Shown: positions 9,508 through 18,770 of the stretch, one piece after another
Position numbering within the stretch: position 1 is the first letter of the stretch
Layout: every line of letters begins with the position of its first letter
Source of the DNA: Flavobacterium gelidicaeli
GTDB taxonomy: Bacteria; Bacteroidota; Bacteroidia; Flavobacteriales; Flavobacteriaceae
Direction: 5' to 3'
Length of the DNA: 64,000 bases
Assembly (NCBI RefSeq): GCF_013294005.1
Contig: NZ_JABSNK010000003.1
Location: 62,001 to 126,000 of the forward strand
Notes under the pieces: generated by a model
Database searches by the model: none
The model's input: only the letters and a program-made list of their open reading frames with translations
Told to the model about the DNA's origin: nothing
Translations under genes and position numbers: made by a program

Positions 9508-12500
9508 TTATTTACTTTCTTTTTCATATTCATCAATGTGATCAAATTCAGGATAATGTTTACGCGTTTTAGACCACATAAAATAAAGTGCTGGTATAAC
9601 AAATAAGGTTAGGACCAAAGAGAAAATAGTTCCTCCTACAATAACAACACCCATACCTATTCTACTTGTTGACGCTGCTCCTAATGACATTGCAATAGGT
9701 AATGCTCCTAATGAAATTGCTAAACTTGTCATTAATATAGGACGTAAACGTGCTTCTGAAGCTTCTAATATTGCTTCTAGTTTTGGTTTGCCTTGTTCCC
9801 GCAATTGATTCGCAAACTCAACGATTAGGATTCCGTTTTTAGTAACCAAACCAATTAACATTACGGTTCCAATCTGGCTAAAGATATTCCAAGTTTGGTC
9901 AAACAACCACAAGGAGAACAATGCTCCCGCAACTGCCATGGGTACCGTCAAAATGATAATAAACGGATCGATAAAGCTTTCAAATTGTGCTGCTAGAATC
10001 AAGAAAATCAATAATAAAGCCAGACCAAAAGCAAACGATGTATTCGAACTACTCTCAACAAAATCTCTGGATTCTCCTCCTAAATCTGTAGTGAAAGTAT
10101 CGTCAAGTACCTTGGCTCTAATTCTTTCCATTGCTTCAATTCCATCACTGATACTTTTGCCTGGAGCGAGCGCTGCTGAAACCGTTGCCGCCATAAAACG
10201 ATTATTATGATATAGCTGTGGCGGTTTACTTTGTTCCTCTGTACTTACTATATTGTCCATTTGGATTAATTCTCCTTTGTTATTTTTAACATACATCGAG
10301 GTTAAATCCAATGGTTTTGAACGGTCTTTTTGATCAAATTGACCAATTACTTCATATTGCTTTCCTTTTTTCATAAAGTAACCAAAACGCTGTCCGCTCA
10401 AGGATAACTGCAAGGTTTGTGCAATATCAATAACCGATATTCCTAAACTCTCTGCTTTTTCACGATCAATGGTTACGTTAATTTCGGGCTTATTGAATTT
10501 TAAATTCACATCAGTCATAGCAAAGGTGGGATCATTCCCTGCTTCTTCCATGAATTCCGGAATTTTTTCTTCTAGTTTAGCAAAACTCTGTGATTGTATA
10601 ATGTATTGAATTGGTAAACCGCCACGCCTACTTACGGATATGGTGGGTTGTTGTGTTACTGATGTTTTAGCATCAGGATATTGCTTAGTCCATTTAGTCA
10701 ATTTATCTGCAATTTGGTCTTGAGATAATGTTCTTTCTCCTTTATCTTTTAGAGAAAGACGCATAAAACCACTATTTACAGATGAAGATCCAAATCCGGG
10801 AGACGTAACCACTAAACTTACTTTTTTCTCTGGAATAGAATCATCAACAAGCTTGGATATTTCTTGCATGAATCGGTCAGTATATTCATAGCTTGATCCT
10901 TCAGGCGCAGTCATTCTTAGAATTAAAGAACTGCGGTCATCGTAAGGAGCCGTTTCTTTTTGGAGTAAATTATAAAAAACAAAAATCAAACCAAAACAAG
11001 CAATCAAAATAGGGAAGCTTAACCATTTTTTAGCCATAAAATGGCTTAATGATTCAGCGTAAGAACTATTTAATTTTTGGAAATAAGGTTCAGTTGCAAT
11101 GTAGAATTTAGATTTCTTTTGTTCACCACTTTTCATTAAATACGCATTCAACATTGGCGTAAGCGTTAACGATACAAAAGCCGAAATTAAAACGGCAGCA
11201 CCTATCACAACACCAAATTCCCGAAACAGTCGTCCAACAAATCCTTCTAGAAAGATTACTGGTAAGAAAACTGCGGCAAGCGTTATAGAAATAGAAATTA
11301 CTGCAAAGAAAATTTCATTAGATCCTTTAATTGCCGCTTCAATAGGCGTCATGCCTTCCTCTACTTTTTTGAAAATATTTTCGGTGACTACGATTCCGTC
11401 ATCAACAACTAATCCCGTTGCCAATACAATTGCTAATAAAGTCAATACATTGATTGAAAAACCAAACAGCCACATAATAAAGAAAGTGGCAATTAACGAC
11501 ACTGGAATATCGATTAAAGGCCTAAAAGCAATGGCCCAATCTCTAAAAAATAAATAGATAATTAATATTACTAAGAATATCGAAATCCCTAAGGTTTCGG
11601 CTACTTCTAGTACTGATTTCTTTACAAAAATGGTATTGTCAAGAGCAATGTTTAGTTTGATATCTTTAGGTAAATCTTTCTTTAAAGCTTCAAATTGCTC
11701 GTAAAAAGCTTTAGAAATATCTAAATAATTAGCACCCGGACGAGGTACAATTGCTAAACCAACTAATGGCAACCCAGATTGACTTAATTTAGTTTCTATA
11801 TTTTCAGGTCCTAATTCAGCGCGACCTACATCACTTAAACGAACAACTCTTTCGCCTTCTGAGCGAATAATGATTTTGTTAAATTCCTCCGCAGTAGCTA
11901 AGTTTCCAACCGTTTTTACCGTCAATTCTGTATTGTCTCCAGTTAATTTACCTGATGGTAATTCAACATTTTGTGCGTTCAAAGCAGCTCGCACTTCGGA
12001 TACTGTTAATCCGTATGATGCAAGTTTTATTGGATCAATCCACAAACGCATCGCGTACCTTTTTTGTCCCCAAATTTGAACCCCACTTACTCCAGGAATA
12101 GTTTCTAAACGTTGTGAGATTACATTTTCGGCATAATCACTTAATTCCAGAGGACTTCGGCTATCACTTTGTACCGTCATCGAAATAATCGCATCACTAT
12201 TGGCATCAGCCTTAGAGACTACTGGTGCGGCATCAATATCTTGTGGTAAGCTACGGATGGCTTGCGAGACCTTATCACGCACATCATTTGCAGCTTCTTC
12301 TAAATCTTTGTCTAAGTTAAACTCTACCGTAATGGAGCTACTTCCTTGTGCACTTGTTGAGCTTATATTTTTAATTCCGTCAATAGAGTTAATGGCTTTT
12401 TCAAGCGGCTCAGTAATTTGGGATTCAATAATATCACTGTTGGCACCAGTGTAATTTGTACGTATCGAAACCTGAGCGGGATCAATAGATGGAAATTCTC

Positions 12501-12603
12501 GTACGCCAAGATAGGTGTACCCAATAATTCCGAAAAGCACAATTGTTAAGTTCATAACAATAGTCATTACTGGTCTTTTTATACTTAATGTAGATAAACT
12601 CAT
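9508..12603 (-). CDS. RND multidrug efflux permease (efflux system 1)
   Basis: A 1031-residue inner-membrane pump of the HAE1/AcrB family. It has 12 helices and two large periplasmic loops. Helix 4 carries the paired acids of the proton relay (GLVVDDG, D401 and D402). The second half has the matching TSLAISLGALPIA region. It uses the proton gradient to expel hydrophobic drugs through the TolC partner. It follows the adaptor gene by 44 bases and belongs to the operon 13709 to 8193. Confidence 0.95.
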   Translation of the reverse strand: MSLSTLSIKRPVMTIVMNLTIVLFGIIGYTYLGVREFPSIDPAQVSIRTNYTGANSDIIESQITEPLEKAINSIDGIKNISSTSAQGSSSITVEFNLDKDLEEAANDVRDKVSQAIRSLPQDIDAAPVVSKADANSDAIISMTVQSDSRSPLELSDYAENVISQRLETIPGVSGVQIWGQKRYAMRLWIDPIKLASYGLTVSEVRAALNAQNVELPSGKLTGDNTELTVKTVGNLATAEEFNKIIIRSEGERVVRLSDVGRAELGPENIETKLSQSGLPLVGLAIVPRPGANYLDISKAFYEQFEALKKDLPKDIKLNIALDNTIFVKKSVLEVAETLGISIFLVILIIYLFFRDWAIAFRPLIDIPVSLIATFFIMWLFGFSINVLTLLAIVLATGLVVDDGIVVTENIFKKVEEGMTPIEAAIKGSNEIFFAVISISITLAAVFLPVIFLEGFVGRLFREFGVVIGAAVLISAFVSLTLTPMLNAYLMKSGEQKKSKFYIATEPYFQKLNSSYAESLSHFMAKKWLSFPILIACFGLIFVFYNLLQKETAPYDDRSSLILRMTAPEGSSYEYTDRFMQEISKLVDDSIPEKKVSLVVTSPGFGSSSVNSGFMRLSLKDKGERTLSQDQIADKLTKWTKQYPDAKTSVTQQPTISVSRRGGLPIQYIIQSQSFAKLEEKIPEFMEEAGNDPTFAMTDVNLKFNKPEINVTIDREKAESLGISVIDIAQTLQLSLSGQRFGYFMKKGKQYEVIGQFDQKDRSKPLDLTSMYVKNNKGELIQMDNIVSTEEQSKPPQLYHNNRFMAATVSAALAPGKSISDGIEAMERIRAKVLDDTFTTDLGGESRDFVESSSNTSFAFGLALLLIFLILAAQFESFIDPFIIILTVPMAVAGALFSLWLFDQTWNIFSQIGTVMLIGLVTKNGILIVEFANQLREQGKPKLEAILEASEARLRPILMTSLAISLGALPIAMSLGAASTSRIGMGVVIVGGTIFSLVLTLFVIPALYFMWSKTRKHYPEFDHIDEYEKESK

Positions 12604-12647
12604 TTAGTTTTTATTTATTTTTTGAAAATAAGGCTTTCGCCAAAGAG

Positions 12648-13709
12648 CTATTTTTTGACAGTGATTTTTACGGGTGCATCATTTTTTAATGTCATTACAC
12701 CAGTAGTAATTACAGTATCTCCTGCTTTTAACCCTGATAAAATAAGTAAAGAAGCATCTGTTCTTGTTGCGGTTTCTACCATAATTTCTTTGGCTTTCCC
12801 CATATTTGATATAAATACTTTTTTTCCGTTTTGTACTGGAATAACTGCTTGACTAGGTACCACAATAGCGTCTTTAATTACATCTAACGGCAATTCAACA
12901 TTTGCAAAAGTACCAGGTAATAGTTTTCCATCTTTATTATCAGTAATGGCGCGCACTTGTAGCGTTCTAGTAGTAATTTCTACAGTAGGCTCGATGGCGT
13001 ATACCTTAGCGGCGTAAGTTTTAGATGATCCAGCGACTTTAAAATTCAAAGCACTATTGTTTTTTATTTGGTTAGCATATTTTTCAGGAATCGAAAAAGT
13101 GATTTTAAGTTTACCAATGTTTACAAGATTAGCAACTAAAATACTTGGGGTAATATAGGTTCCTTTAGAAATGGAACGCAAACCAATTATTCCCGAAAAA
13201 GGAGCTCTTACCGCTGTTTTAGCAATTTGCGCTTTAATTAATTGTCCTTGCGCTTTAGTTGAAGCATATTCGGCTCTTGCTACATCATATTCTTCTTGGC
13301 TAATGGCTTCTTTTTGCAATAATAGTTTTGCTCTTCGTTCATTTTCAGCAGCTAAACTTTCTTTTGTGTTGGCTTGGCTTAATTGTGCTCTTAATTCAGT
13401 GTCATTAACCTTAAATAGCAATTGTCCTTTACTCACATTACTGCCTTCTTGAAAATTGATACTTTCAACAATACCAGAAACCTCAGAGCGAATTTCTACT
13501 TGCTCATTAGCTTCTATCGAACCTGATAAAGACAAATTGTTGTCAAAACTTTCTGGTTGAACCACAATCCCAGATAACTGCATGGCTTTAGATTTGCCTC
13601 CTTTATCTTTTGGTCCTTCGTCTTTAGCACTGTTTTCACTAATTCGGTAGGCTATAAAAGCACCAAAACCAACAATTAATAGGGTGTAAATAATGTATTT
13701 GATTTTCAT
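12648..13709 (-). CDS. periplasmic adaptor (membrane fusion protein), efflux system 1
   Basis: A 353-residue protein. The start at 13709 gives an N-terminal membrane anchor (IIYTLLIVGFGAFIAY), and the upstream in-frame extension to 13799 has no support. A biotinyl-lipoyl hairpin domain (SGIVESINFQEGSNVSKGQ), an alpha-hairpin around residues 100-140, a second lipoyl half (VRAPFSGIIG) and a C-terminal beta-barrel follow. It links the pump and the channel. It is the first gene of the three-gene operon, and no regulator gene is adjacent. Confidence 0.92.
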   Translation of the reverse strand: MKIKYIIYTLLIVGFGAFIAYRISENSAKDEGPKDKGGKSKAMQLSGIVVQPESFDNNLSLSGSIEANEQVEIRSEVSGIVESINFQEGSNVSKGQLLFKVNDTELRAQLSQANTKESLAAENERRAKLLLQKEAISQEEYDVARAEYASTKAQGQLIKAQIAKTAVRAPFSGIIGLRSISKGTYITPSILVANLVNIGKLKITFSIPEKYANQIKNNSALNFKVAGSSKTYAAKVYAIEPTVEITTRTLQVRAITDNKDGKLLPGTFANVELPLDVIKDAIVVPSQAVIPVQNGKKVFISNMGKAKEIMVETATRTDASLLILSGLKAGDTVITTGVMTLKNDAPVKITVKK

Positions 13710-13794
13710 AATGTAGATAAAAAAGGAATGTATGTGTTTTAATAAATGTTCTAATATGCGCACAAATGCCTGCAAAATGAAACGGCAGACGTGA

Positions 13795-13861
13795 TACAAT
13801 TATACCTCCAACTAAACTGTATAAATAACAATCAGTTGGTTATAAAAGAGGTGTAATTACA
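13795..13861. promoter_or_regulatory. imperfect inverted repeat upstream of efflux operon 1
   Basis: The arms TACAATTATACCTC and GAGGTGTAATTACAGTA are inverted relatives. An inner pair, CAACTAAACTG and CAGTTGG, is nested inside. No T-run follows, so it is a poor terminator. It lies 86 bases before the adaptor start and could be a regulator site. This is inference only. Confidence 0.3.
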
Positions 13862-13975
13862 GTATCAATTACGTCGTTTATGCAAAGCATTCGATAATAC
13901 TCAAAATTAGACGTTAAAAGAGGGGAATTGTTTCACTTTTAGTGAAAAAAAGTTCAAAAAAAATCAAAGTGGGCA

Positions 13976-16081
13976 TTAAGAAATGTAATTCCAGATGTTT
14001 TTCTTTTTAGTGAGTTCAATATAAACTGCTCTCAGGCTGGCGTGTTCCGGTTTTTCGAGAGGTGCATCGTCCTTTAAAATTTTCATGGCATGGTGTCTGG
14101 CGAGACCAAGAATATCTCTGTCCTTAACAATATCAGCAATTTGAAGGTTAAGTACACCACTTTGTTGCGTTCCCATCAAGTTTCCTGGACCACGAAGTTT
14201 TAAATCAACTTCGGCAATTTCAAAGCCATCGTTAGTTCCTACCATGGTTTCCATTCGCACTTTACTATCTGCGCTTAATTTGTGGCTGGTCATTAAGATG
14301 CAATAACTTTGATCAGCACCACGCCCCACACGCCCGCGCAATTGATGCAGTTGTGAGAGTCCAAAACGTTCCGCACTTTCGATAATCATCACTGATGCAT
14401 TGGGTACATTTACACCCACTTCAATCACCGTAGTGGCAACCATAATATTGGTTTTTCCGTCTGAAAAGCGCTTCATTTCGGCATCTTTATCTGCGGGTTT
14501 CATTTTTCCGTGCAAAATAGAAATGGAATATTGTGGCAACGGAAAATCACGAGAGATACTCTCATAGCCATCCATTAAATCTTTATAATCCATTTTTTCC
14601 GACTCTTGAATCAAAGGATAAACAATGTATATTTGGCGGCCTATTGCAATTTGGTCACGAATAAATTTCCACACTTTGAGGCGGTTGCTATCAAAACGAT
14701 GTACGGTTTGAATGGGTTTTCTACCCGGAGGCAACTCATCAATCACTGAAATATCCAGATCGCCGTACAAACTCATCGCTAGCGTTCTAGGAATAGGCGT
14801 TGCCGTCATTACTAAAACGTGTGGCGGAATCACATTTTTCTTCCATAATTTAGAGCGTTGTTCCACCCCAAAACGGTGTTGCTCATCAATCACTGCCAAT
14901 CCTAAATTCTTGAATTTTACTTTGTCTTCCAGCAAAGCATGCGTACCTATCAGGATTTGTAAGCTACCGTTTTCAAGTTCCTCGTGAATGATTCTACGAG
15001 CAGCAGTTTTACTCGATCCTGTGAGTATTTTTATATTTAGATGTAGCTTTTCAGCCAGTTCTGATAATCCTATAAAGTGCTGGTTGGCTAAAATCTCTGT
15101 TGGAGCCATCAAGCATGCCTGAAAACCATTGTCCAGTGCTAAAAGCATGGTCATAAAAGCAACAATCGTCTTTCCAGAACCTACATCACCTTGAAGCAAA
15201 CGGTTCATTTGGGCATTACTACCCATATCGGTACGGATTTCTTTAATCACTCTTTTTTGCGCTCCTGTGAGTTCAAAAGGCAGGTAGTTTTTAAAAAAAC
15301 AATTAAAGTTTTCTCCTACAATAGTAAAAGGATGCCCTTTTATCTTATGCTTCTGAATCAGGTTTTTAGTAATTAATTGCAATTGTATAAAGAACAATTC
15401 CTCAAATTTTAATCGGAATTGTGCTTTTGCCAAAGCCTCTGGACTTTTAGGAAAATGAATGTTGATTAAGGCGTCTTTTTTAGACATTAAAATCAACTCA
15501 GTAATCAAGTAATCAGGTAGGGTTTCTGTAAACAGCGTGTGTGTTTCTAGGAACAACTGCTGCATCATTTTATTAATTGTACGGTTTGTAACCCCACGAT
15601 TAGTCAGTGTTTCTGTAGAGGGATAAACCGGTTGCATGGCTGAACGCAGACTTGTTTCATGCTCTTTAAGCAGTTCAATCTCTGGATGCGCCATGTTATA
15701 ATTGCCATTAAAGGAAGTGCATTTTCCAAAAATCACGCAAACTTCATTAATCTTCAACGATTCACGTACCCACTTATGACCTTGAAACCAAACCAATTCC
15801 ATTTGACCAGTGTCATCGACAAAATTAGCGACCAATCTTTTTCGGCCTTTACCAAATTCAACCGTTTTTACATTGATAATTTTACCTATTATTTGTACCT
15901 CGGCAACATTATTCTGCAGTTCGTTAATCTTAAAATAACGTGTGCGATCAATGTAGCGATTGGGATAAAAATTGATCAAATCAGCATACTTATGAATCCC
16001 CAATTCTTTACGTAGCAACGCACCCCTGTTAGGGCCAACGCCTTTTAAGTATTCAATAGGAGTAAGTAGGAGGTTGTTCAT
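13976..16081 (-). CDS. recG: ATP-dependent DNA helicase RecG
   Basis: A 701-residue superfamily 2 helicase. The N-terminal wedge domain has an OB fold (about residues 60-140). It is followed by Walker A GDVGSGKT (298-305), a DEQH box, TATPIPRTLAMS, and a C-terminal RGRVGRG. The RecG-specific RGPGNLMGTQQSG lies near the end. It reverses stalled replication forks and processes Holliday junctions. Length is normal. No membrane or signal segment is present. Upstream is the repeat-rich gap shared with ohrR. Confidence 0.97.
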   Translation of the reverse strand: MNNLLLTPIEYLKGVGPNRGALLRKELGIHKYADLINFYPNRYIDRTRYFKINELQNNVAEVQIIGKIINVKTVEFGKGRKRLVANFVDDTGQMELVWFQGHKWVRESLKINEVCVIFGKCTSFNGNYNMAHPEIELLKEHETSLRSAMQPVYPSTETLTNRGVTNRTINKMMQQLFLETHTLFTETLPDYLITELILMSKKDALINIHFPKSPEALAKAQFRLKFEELFFIQLQLITKNLIQKHKIKGHPFTIVGENFNCFFKNYLPFELTGAQKRVIKEIRTDMGSNAQMNRLLQGDVGSGKTIVAFMTMLLALDNGFQACLMAPTEILANQHFIGLSELAEKLHLNIKILTGSSKTAARRIIHEELENGSLQILIGTHALLEDKVKFKNLGLAVIDEQHRFGVEQRSKLWKKNVIPPHVLVMTATPIPRTLAMSLYGDLDISVIDELPPGRKPIQTVHRFDSNRLKVWKFIRDQIAIGRQIYIVYPLIQESEKMDYKDLMDGYESISRDFPLPQYSISILHGKMKPADKDAEMKRFSDGKTNIMVATTVIEVGVNVPNASVMIIESAERFGLSQLHQLRGRVGRGADQSYCILMTSHKLSADSKVRMETMVGTNDGFEIAEVDLKLRGPGNLMGTQQSGVLNLQIADIVKDRDILGLARHHAMKILKDDAPLEKPEHASLRAVYIELTKKKNIWNYIS

Positions 16082-16229
16082 TTGGATTTTTTTGAAAACA
16101 GCATAAAGAACAGTATTTATAAACTAAAATTCTTTATTCTTTTAAAAAGACGAAGATAGTTTTTTGTTTGGAATTTAGAAAATTAGGGAAGATGAAATAA
16201 TTGTTTTTTGGAGTATTAAAAAAGGATAC

Positions 16230-16342
16230 ATAATACCAAAAACAAGTAATATAGTTCAAACTAATTTTTGTCACCTCGAGCGGAGATGCAATAGTGGTTC
16301 TCGACTCCGCTCAAACTGTTTTATAAATAGTAATGGTATAAC
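16230..16342 (+). repeat. MITE-like dispersed element, copy 1
   Basis: The ends are imperfect inverted repeats (ATAATACCA at the left, TGGTATAAC at the right). Inside, GAGCGGAG and CTCCGCTC form a perfect stem. It aligns along its length with the reverse complement of 45043-45168, sharing TGGTTCTCGACTCCGCTC exactly. No coding capacity. Confidence 0.75.
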
Positions 16343-16382
16343 TACAAGAGTTAAATTTAAAATTCTACAAAGAGTTTTTTTA

Positions 16383-16540
16383 TTAGGAGCAACTCTCGCT
16401 ATCCGTTACAAGCTTTGCAGTTTCAAACCTTTTTTCTAGATTGGGGTAGGAGCTTCCTGCGGTCGCTCTACCACAACCAGAAAAAAATGGTTTTCTCCTC
16501 GCAAAGGCTTTTCACTGCTATCAAGGCTAGCCTGTTTGGG
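16383..16540 (+). repeat. dispersed hairpin repeat, long variant
   Basis: It begins TAGGAGC and contains GCTATCCG, and it ends CACTGCTATCAAGGCTAG, so its ends match the repeats at 7.1 and 45.6 kb. The middle is a very long fold-back (about 16425-16493): AAACC plus a T-run, GTAGGAGC, a short loop, GCTCTACC, then an A-run and GGTTT. No open frame. With the element at 16230 it makes up most of the 660-base gap between recG and ohrR. Confidence 0.65.
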
Positions 16541-16682
16541 TTTCACGATTATTATTAGAATTTAATTACCAGAGTTTTTTTCAGCATGACAAATGGGGCG
16601 GATCTTTTTAAAAGAAAACTATGCTGCTCTCAACATAACATTTAGTTCCATAAAACAATAGTTAAAATAATATTAATCTTTC

Positions 16683-16722
16683 ACAATTGAATTGTGTACA
16701 ATCTAATTGTGTTTTATCTTTG
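16683..16722 (+). promoter_or_regulatory. promoter with two OhrR-type operators
   Basis: The -7 element TATCTTTG is at 16715-16722, and TTG at 16692-16694 is 20 bases upstream. Two near-palindromes, ACAATTGAATTGT (16683-16695) and ACAATCTAATTGT (16698-16710), cover the -33 box and the spacer. They resemble the published Bacillus OhrR operator (TACAATT-AATTGTA type). Repressor bound here would block RNA polymerase. Confidence 0.75.
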
Positions 16723-16740
16723 TACCATCAAACAGAAAAG

Positions 16741-17160
16741 ATGAAAGATCAATTACATATTAGCGAGCAAGTTTGTTTTCCGGTTTATGTTTTTGCAAAG
16801 GAAATTATAAATCAATACCGTCCTTTGTTAGAAGCGCTGGAACTTACTTATCCGCAGTATTTAGTGATGTTGGTTTTGTGGGAACACAAAGAGCAAACGG
16901 TTAATCAGCTGGGAGAGAAATTAAAATTAGATAGTGGAACGCTAACTCCGTTATTAAAACGAATGGAACATAAAGAGTTTGTTTCTAGAATTAGAAGTAC
17001 CGTTGATGAGCGATTAGTCAATATATCGTTGACTGAAAAAGGAAAAGCACTAAAAGAAAAAGCGGCCTTTATTCCTGGGCAATTAATGGAAGCCATGGAT
17101 GTAACCGAGGAAGATTTGTTACTATTAAAAAATATAATTACTAAAATTTCAAAAAAATAA
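16741..17160 (+). CDS. ohrR: OhrR-type MarR-family organic peroxide sensor/repressor
   Basis: A 139-residue winged-helix protein. I place the start at the ATG at 16741 because the longer frame begins inside the operators. A lone Cys near residue 11 (QVCFPVYVFAKEI) matches the redox-sensing Cys of OhrR proteins, which is oxidised by organic hydroperoxides and releases DNA. The recognition helix region is DSGTLTPLLKRM, followed by the wing DERLVNI. It is 2 bases upstream of ohr, and the operators over its promoter point to autoregulation. Confidence 0.88.
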   Translation: MKDQLHISEQVCFPVYVFAKEIINQYRPLLEALELTYPQYLVMLVLWEHKEQTVNQLGEKLKLDSGTLTPLLKRMEHKEFVSRIRSTVDERLVNISLTEKGKALKEKAAFIPGQLMEAMDVTEEDLLLLKNIITKISKK

Positions 17161-17162
17161 AG

Positions 17163-17585
17163 ATGAAAACATTGTATACCACACAAGCTACCGCAACAGG
17201 AGGTAGAAACGGACAAGTAAAAAGTGAAAACGGAGTTTTACAAGTAGAGGTTAGACACCCAAAAGCATTAGGTGGAGCTAACGAAGATTTTGCTAACCCA
17301 GAAATGCTTTTTGCAGCAGGATATTCGGCTTGTTTTGATAGCGCCTTGAACTTGGTGATCAAAAGCGAAAAAATAACTACGGGAGAAACTACAGTTACGG
17401 CAAAAGTAAGCATTGGTCAAAATGATGCTGGAGGTTTTGGACTAGAAGCAGAATTACATGCTAATATTCCAGGTGTAACCATGGAAGTAGCGCAAGATTT
17501 AATCGAAAAAGCACATAATGTTTGTCCGTATTCTAATGCGACAAGAGGAAACATGCCGGTTAAATTAACCGTATCAAACGACTAA
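17163..17585 (+). CDS. ohr: organic hydroperoxide resistance protein (Ohr/OsmC family)
   Basis: A 140-residue thiol peroxidase that reduces organic hydroperoxides. The two catalytic cysteines are C57 (SACFDSAL) and C121 (NVCPYSNATRGN). The N-terminal GRNGQV segment supplies the active-site Arg region. Length is typical for Ohr (about 140) and the CPYS-N-TRGN ending separates Ohr from OsmC. It directly follows ohrR with almost no gap, the classic sensor-enzyme pairing. Confidence 0.95.
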   Translation: MKTLYTTQATATGGRNGQVKSENGVLQVEVRHPKALGGANEDFANPEMLFAAGYSACFDSALNLVIKSEKITTGETTVTAKVSIGQNDAGGFGLEAELHANIPGVTMEVAQDLIEKAHNVCPYSNATRGNMPVKLTVSND

Positions 17586-17614
17586 GAATAATAATCAATT
17601 TTTAAAATAAAAGA

Positions 17615-18250
17615 ATGGCTTTAATAGAAGATTTAAACTGGAGACACGCGGTAAAAGCGTATGATGCTACAAAAAAAGTAAGTAAGGAAGATGTTGATAA
17701 AATTGTAGAAGCAGCTCGTTTAGCACCCACTTCGTCAGGATTGCAAGCGTTTCAAGTTCTTGTAGTTGAGAATCAAGAGTTGAAAGAAAAATTAGTAAAA
17801 GGTGCTTTGAATCCAGAGTGTATGAGAGACTGTTCACATGTAATTATTTTTGCAGGATGGGATCGTTATACTGAAGAGCGTATTGATAAAGTGTACAACC
17901 ACACTACTGATGTACGTGGTTTAGAAAGAGGACGTTTTAGCAGTTATACTGATATGTTGAAAAAAATGTACTTGGCTCAATCAGCCGAAGAAAATTTTGC
18001 TCACATTGCACGTCAAACTTATATTGCACTTGGACTTTCATTAGCACAAGCAGCGGAATTAAAAGTAGACAGCACGCCAGTGGAAGGTTTTGATAACAGC
18101 GTTGTAGACGAAATATTAGAACTTGACAAATTAGGTTTAAAAAGTGTTTCATTAATGTACGTAGGTTACGCAGATGCTCCAAACGACTGGATTGGACAAA
18201 TGAAAAAAGTGAGAACTCCAACAGAAGAATTTGTTGTTGAATTTAAATAA
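17615..18250 (+). CDS. NAD(P)H-dependent nitroreductase-family oxidoreductase
   Basis: A 211-residue FMN flavoprotein of the NfsB/nitroreductase family. The N-terminal NWRHAVKAYD and the FMN-phosphate region AARLAPTSSGLQAFQ are clear, and the ARQTYIALGLSLAQAAEL helix is typical. It likely reduces quinones, nitro compounds or other electrophiles. It follows ohr by 29 bases and precedes a terminator, so it is probably induced together with ohr during peroxide stress. Confidence 0.88.
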   Translation: MALIEDLNWRHAVKAYDATKKVSKEDVDKIVEAARLAPTSSGLQAFQVLVVENQELKEKLVKGALNPECMRDCSHVIIFAGWDRYTEERIDKVYNHTTDVRGLERGRFSSYTDMLKKMYLAQSAEENFAHIARQTYIALGLSLAQAAELKVDSTPVEGFDNSVVDEILELDKLGLKSVSLMYVGYADAPNDWIGQMKKVRTPTEEFVVEFK

Positions 18251-18303
18251 TCTTCAATAGGGATGTAGTGGTGTTCTTTTAGTTCGCCCTTATTTTACAT
18301 AGA

Positions 18304-18343
18304 AAGCCTAAATCAAAACGTAGTTTTGGTTTAGGCTTTTTTT
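18304..18343 (+). terminator. rho-independent terminator of the ohr operon
   Basis: AGCCTAAA plus CAAAAC pairs with GTTTTG plus TTTAGGCT around a GTA loop, followed by seven T. Confidence 0.9.
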
Positions 18344-18563
18344 ATGTTTATTATTTAAATCACATTACAATGGTTTGTTGGAGCAGACTCAAGAACAATG
18401 ATTGCATCACGACTTTTCTCAGTGTAAAAATTAGGTTGGGTTACTGTGTTTTATTTTTTCTTTCAATTTTTATGCTGCGATTACGGGAAACCGTAAAGAA
18501 TACCCCTTTTTTAGAAATAACTTTGAAAAATAAAACTTTAAATAAAAACAAACCAATCAATGC

Positions 18564-18650
18564 TATATTTGAACACCACGTAAAAACGAAATTAATCCAC
18601 AACAAAGAGAGAGTACACTTTCCTTTTGTTGTGGATTTTTGTTTGGTGTT
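18564..18650 (+). ncRNA. candidate small structured RNA (unassigned)
   Basis: A TATATTTG box (18564-18571) fits the -7 consensus. Directly after it, AACACCA (18572-18578) can pair with TGGTGTT (18644-18650). Inside, AATCCACAACAAA (18594-18606) pairs perfectly with TTTGTTGTGGATT (18625-18637), which runs into five T. A 111-codon frame over this region (18370-18705) does not look like a protein. The rest of the 18251-18770 gap shows only the ohr-operon terminator and the GTTAGCGG site at 18701. Function unknown. Confidence 0.35.
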
Positions 18651-18770
18651 GGGAAAAGTAAATATTAAAATAATTAATTATATGATGATATTATTATATA
18701 GTTAGCGGTAAGACTAGTATAACGAACCGGAAATTTATATAATTAATTATAAACATTTAAAACAAAAATT

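Noticed and set aside
9503-9602. Longer N-terminus for the TolC-like gene of efflux system 1
   Set aside because: It would overlap the pump gene and bury the clear signal peptide that begins at 9503.
16082-16740. tRNA or other RNA gene in the recG-ohrR gap
   Set aside because: The strong hairpins are explained by the two dispersed repeats, and no cloverleaf or anticodon arm fits.
18370-18705. A 111-codon open frame between the ohr operon and the cassette-like gene
   Set aside because: Composition and pattern do not look like a protein, and it runs over a candidate promoter and a perfect hairpin with a T-tail.
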